A stretch of DNA of 64,000 bases from S015-6 sp964479535 (GCA_964479535.1 CAYZMM010000018.1:1-64000), one strand, 5' to 3'. Numbered from the stretch's first letter, positions 18,023-26,806 are shown. The notes: a model not told the origin generated them from the sequence alone. Translations and numbers: made by a program.

Positions 18023-18038
18023 TGGCACCGAGTTTGCT
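18023..18038 (+). promoter_or_regulatory. Sigma-54 (-24/-12) promoter of the formate dehydrogenase operon
   Basis: TGGCAC-CGAGT-TTGCT matches the RpoN consensus TGGCAC-N5-TTGCW exactly, with GG and GC ten bases apart. It lies in the 302-base gap 17807-18108 after the sigma-54 activator gene and about 70 bases before the response regulator gene. No other gene is seen in the gap; sequence upstream of the promoter would be the place for activator-binding sites, but no clear palindrome was identified. Confidence 0.88.
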
Positions 18039-18108
18039 CCTAAGTGGATTTCAAAAGGCCCGGAACAACAGGAAAGGGGAAACGATGTCGTTCGGAGGAG
18101 GAACAATC

Positions 18109-18792
18109 ATGAACCCGGTACAAGAGACCATTGGGACCCGGCCCCTGGGACCACCTCACATACTCGTGATGGAGGATGAGTTCAGTGTGGCGAGTGGACT
18201 GCAGATGGTCCTGACGGAAGAAGGGTACACCGTGGATATGGCCAGGACAGGGCATAGTGCCCTGGACATGTTCAGCCAGAAGGCGTTTGACCTCTTGCTC
18301 GCTGATCTCCGGCTTCCGGACATAGATGGCATGGAGGTGATCAAACGGGTAAAGGAAACACGCCCCGAGACGGAAACGATTGTCATTACCGGCTATCCGA
18401 GCGTCTCTTCAGCGGTCACTGCAGTAAAGATGGGGGTCTTCGACTATCTGCGCAAACCCTTCACGGACGATGAACTCAAGGAGGCAGTTGAAGGGGCCTT
18501 GAAGAAGAGGCAACAGGCCTCCATCGAGGAAATCATCACGGATGCGGAGAAGGAACGGGTCATCCAGAAACAGGAGGTCATTCGAGTGCTGGACAGGACT
18601 TCCCAGGACGCTGGTTTCTGGCGTGACTTGATGGAGAAGGGTTCCCAGGCCCTGGAGGGCTACCGATTGTCCTCCGAAGCCAAGGCCGCTATCGCCTTGG
18701 GAGACGTGAGATGGGTCAGAGAGAATGTGGGCGATCTCGACCCGGAACAGCTTCTGTTCATGTACAAGATCCTCGAGCGGGAGGCGTGGTAA
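18109..18792 (+). CDS. Response regulator with C-terminal helical module shared with formate dehydrogenase
   Basis: 227 residues. Residues 10-135 are a receiver (HILVMEDEFSVASGL, LLLADLRLPDIDGMEV with the phospho-Asp, IVITGYPS, YLRKPFTDDEL). There is no DNA-binding output domain. The C-terminus, from about residue 165, is a compact helical module, FWRDLMEKGSQALEGYRLS, continuing to LGDVRWVRENVGDLDPEQ. A related module ends the formate dehydrogenase alpha subunit of the same operon. GGAGGAGG precedes the ATG at 18109; another ATG at 18085 also has a usable site. It is the first gene after the sigma-54 promoter, perhaps a protein-protein regulator of the enzyme complex. Confidence 0.83.
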   Translation: MNPVQETIGTRPLGPPHILVMEDEFSVASGLQMVLTEEGYTVDMARTGHSALDMFSQKAFDLLLADLRLPDIDGMEVIKRVKETRPETETIVITGYPSVSSAVTAVKMGVFDYLRKPFTDDELKEAVEGALKKRQQASIEEIITDAEKERVIQKQEVIRVLDRTSQDAGFWRDLMEKGSQALEGYRLSSEAKAAIALGDVRWVRENVGDLDPEQLLFMYKILEREAW

Positions 18793-18821
18793 CGGACCCA
18801 CAACCAGGAAAGGCGAGACTC

Positions 18822-19331
18822 ATGCTTCAAGCGGAAGCGCATGCTCGGGTTTTTGAGGACATCTCGGACATAGAAGAAGAGCTGTCAAAGATCAAGGCTG
18901 AATTCCGGGGAAGGCCGGATGAACTCATCCTCATTCTTCAGATGGTTCAGAAGGACCTCGGCTATCTGCCGGAAAGGGTGCTCCTGGAGATTGCGGAATT
19001 AACGGGACTGCCGAGCGCCGAGGTTTTCGGAGTCGCCACCTTCTATGCTCAGTTTCGGCTCCATCCTGTTGGGAAACATCTTATTCGGGTCTGCCGGGGG
19101 ACAGCATGCCACGTGAGGGGCTCGAGCCGGATCTTGAAGGAAATCCGCAGCCAACTCCAGGTGGCCCCCGGCGAGACGACAAAGGACCGGATGTTTACCC
19201 TGGAGACCGTCGCGTGTCTGGGGGCATGTGCCCTCGCGCCCGTCGTCGTGGGAGACGAGCAGTACTACGGGAGAATGAACAGCAAGAAAACCGGCAACCT
19301 TCTCGATTCTCTTGCCACGGAGTCTTCATGA
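18822..19331 (+). CDS. NuoE-like 2Fe-2S subunit of NAD-linked formate dehydrogenase complex
   Basis: 169 residues, the normal length of the 24-kDa NuoE/HydC family. LILILQMVQKDLGYLPERVLLEIAELTGLPSAEVFGVATFYAQF is the N-terminal helical signature. The thioredoxin-like domain carries the 2Fe-2S ligands in CRGTACHVRGS and ACLGACALAPVV. It accepts electrons from the flavin subunit or passes them on within the NADH-reacting module. Its stop codon overlaps the next gene's start (ATGA). Confidence 0.9.
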   Translation: MLQAEAHARVFEDISDIEEELSKIKAEFRGRPDELILILQMVQKDLGYLPERVLLEIAELTGLPSAEVFGVATFYAQFRLHPVGKHLIRVCRGTACHVRGSSRILKEIRSQLQVAPGETTKDRMFTLETVACLGACALAPVVVGDEQYYGRMNSKKTGNLLDSLATESS

Positions 19332-22300
19332 AGCGATTCAAATCGATTGACACGTTGTTGAGAGTTTCCAAGGAACTCGCTGCGAGCCGGGACCCGGATC
19401 GTGTGGTTGTGACCCTCTGCGGCGGCACAGGGTGTACTGCCTCAGGGTCCGGGGCGATCAAAGAAGCTTTCTTGAGTGAACTCGAAAAGAGAGGGCTGAC
19501 AGGAAGGATCGATGTCAAGATGACCGGTTGCCACGGCTTCTGCGAGCAGGGCCCGGTCTGCGTGATCCTTCCGAGTAAAATCCTCTACACGCAGATCATG
19601 GTTGAAGATGTTTCGGAGATCGTCGGACAGACCCTCGTGGAAGGCAGGATCGTCGAGCGGCTGTTGTGGGAGGATCCTCAGACCGGCGAAAAGGTCGTTC
19701 ACAACGATGAAGTTCCCTTCTACAAGAAGCAGAAGCGTGTCGTCCTGCGGGACAACGGACGGGTGGATCCTACGGACCCCATGGACTACATAGGCCGCGG
19801 CGGATACACCCCCCTGGCCAAGGCTCTGAAGAACTTGACCCCGGAGGAGGTCGTAAGCGAGGTGGAGAATTCCGGCCTTCGGGGTCGTGGCGGGGCGGGG
19901 TTCCCCACGGGCCGCAAGTGGCGATTTACACGCGGGTCGGCCGGTGACAAGAAATACCTGGTCTGTAACGCCGACGAAGGAGATCCCGGGGCGTTCATGG
20001 ACCGCTCGCTCCTCGAGGGGAACACGCACCTCGTGGTCGAGGGCATGATCATCGCCGCCTACGCTATCGGCTGTGATGAAGGCTACGTGTATGTCCGGGC
20101 CGAGTATCCCCTGGCTACGAGAAACCTGAGAAAAGCCATAGAGGACTGTGAAAACCTGGGGCTGCTGGGTGACCGGATCCTCGGTACGGACTTCTCCTTC
20201 CATCTGAAGATCAAAGAAGGAGCCGGCGCCTTTGTATGCGGGGAGGAGACCGCCCTTCTGGCGTCCATCGAAGGCAAGCGCGGCATGCCGAGGCCGAGAC
20301 CCCCCTTTCCGGCCCAGAGCGGGCTCCACGGCTGTCCCACAAACATCAACAACGTGGAGACCTTCGCGAATGTGCCCATCATCATCCGGGACGGCGGAGA
20401 GGAATACGCGAAGGTGGGAACCGACGAGAGCAAGGGAACCAAGATCTTCTCCCTCACCGGCAAGATCAACAACACCGGTCTGATCGAGGTTCCCATGGGC
20501 ATGGCGCTCGGGGAAATCATCTTTGGTATCGGAGGGGGGGTGCCGAAGGGAAAGAAGCTCAAGGCGGTCCAGACAGGGGGGCCGTCCGGCGGCTGCATCC
20601 CTGCTAGCCTTCTGAACCTTCCCGTAGATTACGAGTCGCTGGCCGAGGCCGGTTCGATAATGGGTTCCGGCGGCATGGTGGTGATGGACGAGGACACCTG
20701 CATGGTAGACATGGCCCGGTACTTTCTGGGCTTCACCCATGCAGAATCATGCGGCAAGTGCATACCCTGTCGGCTCGGTACCAAGCAGATGCTGGAAGTA
20801 CTGGAGGATATCTGCCAGGGACGGGGGCGGGCCGATGCCCCGCAGTTCCTTGAGACCCTCAGCGAAGCCATTCAGAAAGGTTCCCTTTGTGGACTGGGTC
20901 AGACCTCCGTCAACCCTGTACGCACCACCCTGAAGTACTTCCGTTCCGAATATGATGCACACATCCGAGAGAAGCGGTGTCCGGCGGTAGCCTGTACTGC
21001 GCTCTTCTCTGCGCCCTGCCAGCACGCCTGTCCCATCGGGATGGACATCCCGGGCTATGTTGCACTCGTTCGAGAAGGTCGGCTCGACGACGCGTACAAG
21101 GTGCTGCTGCGCACCAACCCCTTCCCGGCTGTTTGCGGCAGGGTCTGCGATCACCCCTGCCAGGCCAAGTGCCGAAGATGCACGCTGGATGAACCCGTTG
21201 GCATCCGGGCCGTGAAGCGATACATCACGGACAACGCAAGCGTTCCGACTGCAAGGCGTATTCCGCCTGTACACAATGAGAGGATCGCGATCATCGGTGC
21301 CGGACCGGCCGGCCTGACAGCAGCGGGAGACCTGCAGGTGCGGGGATACGGGGTAACCGTCTTCGAAGCCCTTCCGGAGCCGGGAGGAATGCTCAAATAC
21401 GGTATTCCGGAATATCGCCTTCCAAAGGACACGCTCGAGAAGGAAATCGACGCCATTCTGAGCCTCGGGGTCGAACTCCGCACGGGTACGCGGGTGGGCC
21501 GGGATGTGTCATGGTATCAGATCGTGGAGGAATTTGACGCCGTCTTTCTCGCGGCGGGCGCCCAGCGGAGCACATGGATGGGAGTAAAGGGAGAGGACCT
21601 GGAGGGGGTCATGGGTGCGGTGGAGTTCCTCCGAGAGGCCAACTCGTCTTCGTCCATGGATGTAGGGGAACGGGTCGTTGTCGTCGGTGGGGGCAATTCC
21701 GCCATCGATGCTGCACGGACGGCTCTCAGGTTGGGCGCCGGAGATGTCCATATCCTTTATAGAAGGCTGCGGGAAGACATGCCGGCCCAGAAGGAAGAAA
21801 TCGAGGAGGCGGAGAAGGAAGGCGTCAAGATTCATCTTCTGGTATCACCCGTTGAGATCGTGGGTGCCAACGGTCGCGTCGAGGAGGTTGTCTGCCATTG
21901 CATGGCTCCGGGAGAATTCGATGCGAGCGGGCGGAGAAGGCCCGTACCCGTCTCGGAAGAACCGTTCCACCTGAAGGCGGACCAAGTACTGATGGCGGTA
22001 GGCCAGTCCGTGGAGATGCCTTTCAAGGGAAACGGCGCCGGCGTGGAGGTCTCGAGGCGAGGTCTCGTTTCGATCCGCCAAGGGACACTCTCGAGGACCA
22101 GCCACCCAAGGGTCTTCGCGGGAGGCGACGTGGTGACCGGTCCGTGGACGGTTGTGCGGGCCATTGCCGCTGGCCACGGGGCAGCTCAAGAGATCGATGC
22201 GGCCCTTCGCCTGCAAAAGCAGGCCTCCCCTTATGCGCCAATTCCGCAAGAGGAGATTCCCGTGGGCATGGAACTGGAGCAAGAGGTGATCGAACGGCCC

Positions 22301-22501
22301 CAGGAACCGATGCCTTTGCTGCCTGTAGAAAAACGGCTCAGGGGCTTCCCTGAGGTTGAGTTGGGTTACACCCATGAGCAGGCCTTCAGCGAATCCCGTC
22401 GTTGTCTCCGTTGTGACATTCAGGTTGAAGAAGAGACCGAGGAGTCGGGGAGACCGGAGACGGCGGCCGTTCACGAAGAGCCGTACGCGGGAGCCCGTTG
22501 A
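19328..22501 (+). CDS. NuoF-like NAD/FMN subunit fused to a GltD/NfnB-type flavoprotein
   Basis: 1057 residues in three parts. The N-terminus is a thioredoxin-like 2Fe-2S domain (CGGTGCTASGSG, TGCHGFCEQGPVC). The middle is the NuoF/HydB core with NAD/FMN loop GLRGRGGAGFPTGRKW, CNADEGDPGAFMDR and the 4Fe-4S motif SCGKCIPCRLGT. From about residue 550 comes a GltD/NfnB-like unit: Cys clusters around CQHACPIGMDIPG and CGRVCDHPCQAKC, an FAD fold (IAIIGAGPAGLTAAGDL), and an NAD(P) fold (VVVVGGGNSAIDAARTA). HydB usually ends with small ferredoxin domains; the flavoprotein fusion offers a second pyridine-nucleotide site and makes electron bifurcation or NAD(P) exchange conceivable (inference). Confidence 0.9.
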   Translation: MKRFKSIDTLLRVSKELAASRDPDRVVVTLCGGTGCTASGSGAIKEAFLSELEKRGLTGRIDVKMTGCHGFCEQGPVCVILPSKILYTQIMVEDVSEIVGQTLVEGRIVERLLWEDPQTGEKVVHNDEVPFYKKQKRVVLRDNGRVDPTDPMDYIGRGGYTPLAKALKNLTPEEVVSEVENSGLRGRGGAGFPTGRKWRFTRGSAGDKKYLVCNADEGDPGAFMDRSLLEGNTHLVVEGMIIAAYAIGCDEGYVYVRAEYPLATRNLRKAIEDCENLGLLGDRILGTDFSFHLKIKEGAGAFVCGEETALLASIEGKRGMPRPRPPFPAQSGLHGCPTNINNVETFANVPIIIRDGGEEYAKVGTDESKGTKIFSLTGKINNTGLIEVPMGMALGEIIFGIGGGVPKGKKLKAVQTGGPSGGCIPASLLNLPVDYESLAEAGSIMGSGGMVVMDEDTCMVDMARYFLGFTHAESCGKCIPCRLGTKQMLEVLEDICQGRGRADAPQFLETLSEAIQKGSLCGLGQTSVNPVRTTLKYFRSEYDAHIREKRCPAVACTALFSAPCQHACPIGMDIPGYVALVREGRLDDAYKVLLRTNPFPAVCGRVCDHPCQAKCRRCTLDEPVGIRAVKRYITDNASVPTARRIPPVHNERIAIIGAGPAGLTAAGDLQVRGYGVTVFEALPEPGGMLKYGIPEYRLPKDTLEKEIDAILSLGVELRTGTRVGRDVSWYQIVEEFDAVFLAAGAQRSTWMGVKGEDLEGVMGAVEFLREANSSSSMDVGERVVVVGGGNSAIDAARTALRLGAGDVHILYRRLREDMPAQKEEIEEAEKEGVKIHLLVSPVEIVGANGRVEEVVCHCMAPGEFDASGRRRPVPVSEEPFHLKADQVLMAVGQSVEMPFKGNGAGVEVSRRGLVSIRQGTLSRTSHPRVFAGGDVVTGPWTVVRAIAAGHGAAQEIDAALRLQKQASPYAPIPQEEIPVGMELEQEVIERPQEPMPLLPVEKRLRGFPEVELGYTHEQAFSESRRCLRCDIQVEEETEESGRPETAAVHEEPYAGAR

Positions 22502-22527
22502 TTCTGCCGGGCCAAGGAGGAGGACAA

Positions 22528-25479
22528 GTGAGGAGGATCAAACTTGCCATCAACGGGCGAGAGGTGACAACGTCCAAGGGGTCTACCGTCCTGCAAGCGG
22601 CCCGAGAGGCGGGAATCTACATCCCCACCCTCTGCTACGACCCGCGCCTGGAACCTTACGGAGCCTGTCGGTTGTGTATCGTCCAGATCGAGGGGATGCG
22701 CGGCCTGCCCACTTCGTGCACCACGCTGGCCGAGGAAGGGATGTGCGTCCATACCGAGACCGAGGAGGTCCAACAGGTCCGGCGAACCATCGTGGAGATG
22801 GCCATTGCCAACCACCCGTACGAGTGCCTCGTGTGCGACAAGAGCGAGACTTGCGACCTGTTGAAGGTGGCCAGGTACGTTGGTGTGGACAAAGAGTCCG
22901 TAGAAAGGATGCGCAGGAAACCTCCGACAGGACCCATCGATACGTCCCATCCTGCCTTTGACATTGACCCGAACAAGTGCATCCTCTGCGGAAAATGTGT
23001 GAGGGTTTGCCGTGAGATCGTAGGGGTGGGGGCCATCGGTTTTGCATTCCGCGGCGACGAGACCCGTGTCAGCACCTTCGGCTGCAAACCCATTGTCGAA
23101 TCCGTCTGCCAGAGCTGCGGAGAGTGCGTAGAGAGTTGCCCCACCGGAGCCCTCATGTCCAAACATGCGCTTTCTCCGGAAAAGGAGGTCAAGACAATCT
23201 GCCCCTACTGTGGCGTGGGTTGTTCGATCTACCTGGGTGTTCGGGATCGGAAGATCGTGAGGATCCGGGGAGACGATGAAAGCGTTGTCAATGAGGGAAA
23301 CCTTTGCGTCAAGGGTCGCTATGGCCTGGACTTCGTCCATCACCCGGACCGTCTCACCCGCCCCCTGATCCGCAGAGACGGAGTGCCGAAGACCGTCGGC
23401 AGCAGGGAGATTTCTCAGGCATTTTTGGAGGTGGACTGGGACGAAGCCCTGGAGCGGGTCGCTGAGGGGGTAAGAAAGACCCGAGAACGCTACGGACCCG
23501 GCTCCATGGGTGTGCTCAGCTCGGCCAAGTGCACGAACGAGGAAAACTACGTCATCCAGAAGTTTGCCAGGGCGGTGATCGGGACCAACAACGTGGATCA
23601 CTGCGCCCGACTCTGCCACGCGTCTACCGTGGCTGCGGCATTGGCCGCCTTTGGTGACGGAGCCATGAGCAATTCCATCTCCGACATCGACCGTGCGGAG
23701 CTGATATTTGTCATAGGATCCAACACAACCGAGTGCCACCCCATTATCGGAAGGAGGATCAAGCACGCTGTAAGATTCAATGGCGCCGAGCTGATGGTTG
23801 CGGATCCCCGTACCATCGAGTTGGCCGATATGGCGCAGATCCATTTGAATCACCTGCCCGGAACCGACGTCGCGCTCCTGAACGGCATCATGCGTTGCAT
23901 CGTGGAGGAAGGGTTGTATGACAAGAACTTCCTGGATGAACGGTGCGAGGACCTTGCTCCCTTCCTGGACTCCCTGGATCGATATTCGCCGGAGGCTGTG
24001 GAGCAGATCACGGGTGTTCCCGGCGAGAAGATCCGGCAGAGCGCTCTGCTGTTCGGCCGTGCCGGAAGGGCCATGGTCCTGTATGGCATGGGGATCACAC
24101 AGCACACGACCGGGACGGACAACGTCAAGGCCATCGCCAACCTGTTGATGCTCACCGGCAACCTGGGTCGGTCGGGAACCGGGTTCTCACCCCTGCGCGG
24201 CCAGAACAATGTTCAGGGGGCCTGCGACATGGGCGCCCTGCCGAATGTCTTCCCGGGATACCAGCGGGTGGACGACCCTCAGGCGAGGGCCAAATTCGAA
24301 AAGGCCTGGAGCCGGAGTCTGGACCCAAAGCCCGGCTTCACTCTCGTCGACATGTTTCAGGCTGCCGCAGAGGGGCGACTCAGGGCTATGTATGTCGTTG
24401 GAGAAAACCCCATGCTGAGCGACGCGGACCTGAAGTTCGCGAGACAGGCTATGGCCGGGCTGGACCTTCTCGTGGTCCAGGACATCTTTCTCACCGAGAC
24501 CGCCCAGTTGGCAGACGTGGTCTTGCCGGCAGCCAGCTTTGCCGAGAAGGAGGGCACCTTCACGAGTACGGAGCGCCGCATTCAGCGGGTTCGTAAAGCG
24601 ATGGAGCCGCCCGGAGAAGCGCGGGCGGACTGGGAGATCGTCGCAGAGGTCGCGGACCGACTGGGATACGCTTTGGGTTGCGGATCCAGCGCCGAGATCA
24701 TGGATGAGATTGCGCAGTTGACTCCCATTTATGGGGGAATAAGCCATGGCCGTCTGAACGATGGCGGACTCCAGTGGCCCTGCTGGGACCGGAAACATCC
24801 CGGCACGGACACCCTCCATGGGGATCGGTTCACCCGGGGTCGCGGAAAGTTCCACGTGGTGCACGACAGCCCTCCCGCAGAACTGCCGTCCGGTAAGTAT
24901 CCACTCCTCATGACGACGGGCAGGGTATTGGAGCACTGGCATACAGGGAGCATGAGCCATCGATCCCGCGTACTGGAGGCCTTGGCACCCAAGAGCCGTG
25001 TGGATCTAAGCCCTGAGGATGCGGACGAACTGGGCATTCAGGAGGGCGATGTAATCTCGTTGAGTTCCCGAAGGGGTAAGGTCCGGACCCATGCGAAAAG
25101 GACGAATCGGGTCAAGCCAGGACAGGTTTTCATGCCCTTCCACTGGGGTGATGCACCGGCCAACCTCTTGACAAACCCGGTCGTGGATCCTGTCGCAAAG
25201 ATTCCGGAGTTCAAGGTCTCCTCTGTGAAGGCCATGCTTGCAGTCCTCGAGAGGGCGGCGAAGGACAACGGCTTCCTGTCGGCACTGGCCGAGAATCCTG
25301 CAGGCGCCCTTCAATCCTACGATCTGTCTCCGGAACATAGAGCGGCATTGGCCGCCGGAGATGTTGCTGCAATCGAGGAATGGGTCGGGCCACTAGAGGA
25401 GAGACTCCGAGACTGGCTCAGGGGCCGGCTCGAGCGGGAGAGATTTTCAGAGGGCTCTTACGTATCGGAACGCGACTGA
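22528..25479 (+). CDS. fdhA: Formate dehydrogenase catalytic (molybdopterin) subunit, Cys-type
   Basis: 983 residues. The N-terminus is a NuoG-like electron wire: 2Fe-2S (CYDPRLEPYGACRLC), a His/Cys cluster (HPYECLVCDKSETC) and two 4Fe-4S motifs (CILCGKCVRVC, CQSCGECVESC). The molybdopterin domain starts with CPYCGVGCSIYL and a distal Cys in NEGNLCVKG. The metal ligand is Cys in HCARLCHASTV, where many homologues have selenocysteine. Late motifs TGRVLEHWHTG and FMPFHWG fit cofactor binding. A C-terminal helical extension of about 70 residues resembles that of the operon's response regulator. AAGGAGGAGG precedes the GTG start. Predicted reaction: formate oxidation or CO2 reduction coupled to NAD(H). 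Confidence 0.92.
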   Translation: MRRIKLAINGREVTTSKGSTVLQAAREAGIYIPTLCYDPRLEPYGACRLCIVQIEGMRGLPTSCTTLAEEGMCVHTETEEVQQVRRTIVEMAIANHPYECLVCDKSETCDLLKVARYVGVDKESVERMRRKPPTGPIDTSHPAFDIDPNKCILCGKCVRVCREIVGVGAIGFAFRGDETRVSTFGCKPIVESVCQSCGECVESCPTGALMSKHALSPEKEVKTICPYCGVGCSIYLGVRDRKIVRIRGDDESVVNEGNLCVKGRYGLDFVHHPDRLTRPLIRRDGVPKTVGSREISQAFLEVDWDEALERVAEGVRKTRERYGPGSMGVLSSAKCTNEENYVIQKFARAVIGTNNVDHCARLCHASTVAAALAAFGDGAMSNSISDIDRAELIFVIGSNTTECHPIIGRRIKHAVRFNGAELMVADPRTIELADMAQIHLNHLPGTDVALLNGIMRCIVEEGLYDKNFLDERCEDLAPFLDSLDRYSPEAVEQITGVPGEKIRQSALLFGRAGRAMVLYGMGITQHTTGTDNVKAIANLLMLTGNLGRSGTGFSPLRGQNNVQGACDMGALPNVFPGYQRVDDPQARAKFEKAWSRSLDPKPGFTLVDMFQAAAEGRLRAMYVVGENPMLSDADLKFARQAMAGLDLLVVQDIFLTETAQLADVVLPAASFAEKEGTFTSTERRIQRVRKAMEPPGEARADWEIVAEVADRLGYALGCGSSAEIMDEIAQLTPIYGGISHGRLNDGGLQWPCWDRKHPGTDTLHGDRFTRGRGKFHVVHDSPPAELPSGKYPLLMTTGRVLEHWHTGSMSHRSRVLEALAPKSRVDLSPEDADELGIQEGDVISLSSRRGKVRTHAKRTNRVKPGQVFMPFHWGDAPANLLTNPVVDPVAKIPEFKVSSVKAMLAVLERAAKDNGFLSALAENPAGALQSYDLSPEHRAALAAGDVAAIEEWVGPLEERLRDWLRGRLERERFSEGSYVSERD

Positions 25480-26256
25480 TTCTCACCCGATGAGTCCCTT
25501 CCGCAGGGCATGACAAGAGCTGGTATCCCTACGGGAGGGTGTGGTGTAGCGTTTAGGATGTAGTGTCCGTAGACCCCGCTTGAAACGGGACGACAAGCTC
25601 CTCTGGGTGAACCTCCGTATGCCCAGGGGACCGGCCATCCACTGCGGGTTGCAGAAAGACGTATTGACTTCGAGACCCTACAGGCCCCGCGTCCCGGCTC
25701 TGCTACAGATATGCTACAAAAGTCCAGTGGTGGGAAGGGTGCCTTCTGTGTAGCGAGGTTAGGAGGGGTGTTTAATCTGCTGTTCCGTCCGTCTCCTTCA
25801 GGAGACGGGTGACGTCCTGGAACTTCCTGCAGGCAGGAAGGACGAGCTTTTCGATTTCATCGAGTCTCATATCTCTTCCATTCCTTCTCGAGCGGGCGGT
25901 AACATACGAGATATATCAAGCAAAGAGGAAACGCTGCAAGTCATTCTCACACGGGGCGCTTTCTGGTCGAGCTGCAAAAGTCCTGTTTCCTTGACATTCC
26001 GCGGGGTTCAAAATATAGATCAACGTGCTGGTGCCATGCACCTTCAGGCTGGGAGAAATAGGTAGATTGCGCAGGGTCTGTGCCCGTCGCACGCAGGATG
26101 GTTCGGGAGGCGATTCTGATGCAACTTTGCTACAAAATTCCAGGAAACGACCGTGAAAAGGTCGGCAAATGATGGCAAAATCGACCAAAATGAACCAGCA
26201 AAGTAGATTCTTACGTGCCTACGCTAAAGGCCTTGAATGAAAAGGGAAAAAATTAT
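25480..26256. other. Long intergenic stretch between fdhA and tRNA-Leu
   Basis: No convincing gene is present in 777 bases. A 9-bp hairpin with one wobble lies at 25599-25630 (TCCTCTGGG / CCCAGGGGA). The motif TGCTACAAAA followed by TCCAG occurs twice, near 25713 and 26129. Short ORFs such as 25916-26188 on the minus strand lack a ribosome site and family resemblance. It may hold debris of earlier insertions beside the tRNA. Confidence 0.4.
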
Positions 26257-26344
26257 GCCCGGGTGATGGAATCGGTATACATGAGGGACTTAAAATCCCT
26301 TGGAGCCAAGCTCCGTGCGGGTTCGACTCCCGCCCCGGGCACCA
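26257..26344 (+). tRNA. tRNA-Leu (anticodon UAA)
   Basis: 88 bases with encoded CCA. The acceptor stem GCCCGGG/CCCGGGC is perfect, the anticodon loop CTTAAAA gives anticodon UAA, a long variable arm (GGAG/CTCC) marks a class II tRNA, and the T arm is GCGGG-TTCGACT-CCCGC. Its 3' two-thirds serve as the left attachment site of the integrated element and remain functional. Confidence 0.95.
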
Positions 26345-26345
26345 T
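26285..26345 (+). repeat. attL of the integrated element (inside tRNA-Leu)
   Basis: 61 bases from GGGACTTAAAATCCC in the anticodon arm to the base after CCA are repeated at 35097-35157 with a single mismatch (T at 26328, C at 35140). The intact tRNA lies on this side, as expected for tyrosine-recombinase insertion into a tRNA 3' end. Confidence 0.92.
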
Positions 26346-26416
26346 AACAAAATCAAGTACTTAGGTGAATTTGTCCAACCCTCTAATCATCGCATTCTTG
26401 CCCGGGTCAACGGCCT

Positions 26417-26440
26417 CAGTCCCCATCTAGTCCCCACTTT
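26417..26440 (+). promoter_or_regulatory. Candidate integrase arm-binding sites near attL
   Basis: Two tandem AGTCCCCA-type boxes lie 72 bases inside attL. A nearly identical 24-base block occurs at 34947-34970 near attR, in the same orientation, differing at two positions. Repeated short boxes just inside both ends are typical arm-type sites of tyrosine integrases. Confidence 0.6.
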
Positions 26441-26455
26441 GGTTTGTCTACTAGC

Positions 26456-26806
26456 CTATAGGGGCCATGCCGCCGAACGGAAGCCCCAGGCCGCCGCCTG
26501 CCGGTCCGCATCGGCTTCGGTATGGTGCGAGGGTAGGACGTGGTGACTGATTTCGTGCGCGAGAATTTTCTCAAGGTCGGGTTCGGACTGCCTTAAGGCC
26601 CGGTCAAAAACGACGATGTATTCCCCGGTCAGTGCACAGGCCCCGAGGCCGCTTCGTGGGTCATCAAAGACGAACCCCACGCGCCGCTCAACGTAGTCGA
26701 ATATGTGGGCCGGAAGCTCGGACAGAACCCGGAAGAGCGCGGTCCTCGCCGCTCTGTTTGCCGGATGCCGTAGGAAGGAAGGGGGCCATATTGCAGGCCC
26801 CCGCAT
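26456..26806 (-). CDS. Small HExxH metallopeptidase-like protein (ImmA/IrrE-like)
   Basis: 116 residues. LEKILAHEISHHVLPSHHTEADADRQAAAWGF carries the HExxH zinc motif and a downstream Glu/Asp-rich helix as third ligand, in the style of ImmA/IrrE peptidases that cleave phage repressors. The N-terminus (RTALFRVLSELPAHIFDYVERRVGFVFDD) is a small globular lead. The ATG at 26806 has AAAGG upstream. A longer reading to 27226 would run through the antisense of a repeat ORF and is rejected. It is the last gene of the element before attL. Possible roles are repressor control or stress response; neither is shown. Confidence 0.65.
   Translation of the reverse strand: MRGPAIWPPSFLRHPANRAARTALFRVLSELPAHIFDYVERRVGFVFDDPRSGLGACALTGEYIVVFDRALRQSEPDLEKILAHEISHHVLPSHHTEADADRQAAAWGFRSAAWPL

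Noticed and set aside
22528..25479. Selenocysteine formate dehydrogenase
   Set aside because: The metal-ligand position reads Cys (HCARLCHAS) and the frame has no internal TGA, so no SECIS or selenocysteine needs to be invoked.
25485..25530. Hammerhead-ribozyme-like sequence (CCGATGAGTCCC with a following GGGC stem)
   Set aside because: The invariant CUGAUGA and GAAA core elements are not both present around a three-stem junction.
25916..26188. Minus-strand 90-codon ORF near tRNA-Leu
   Set aside because: No ribosome site and no recognisable domain; Cys- and Pro-rich composition is unlike neighbouring proteins.
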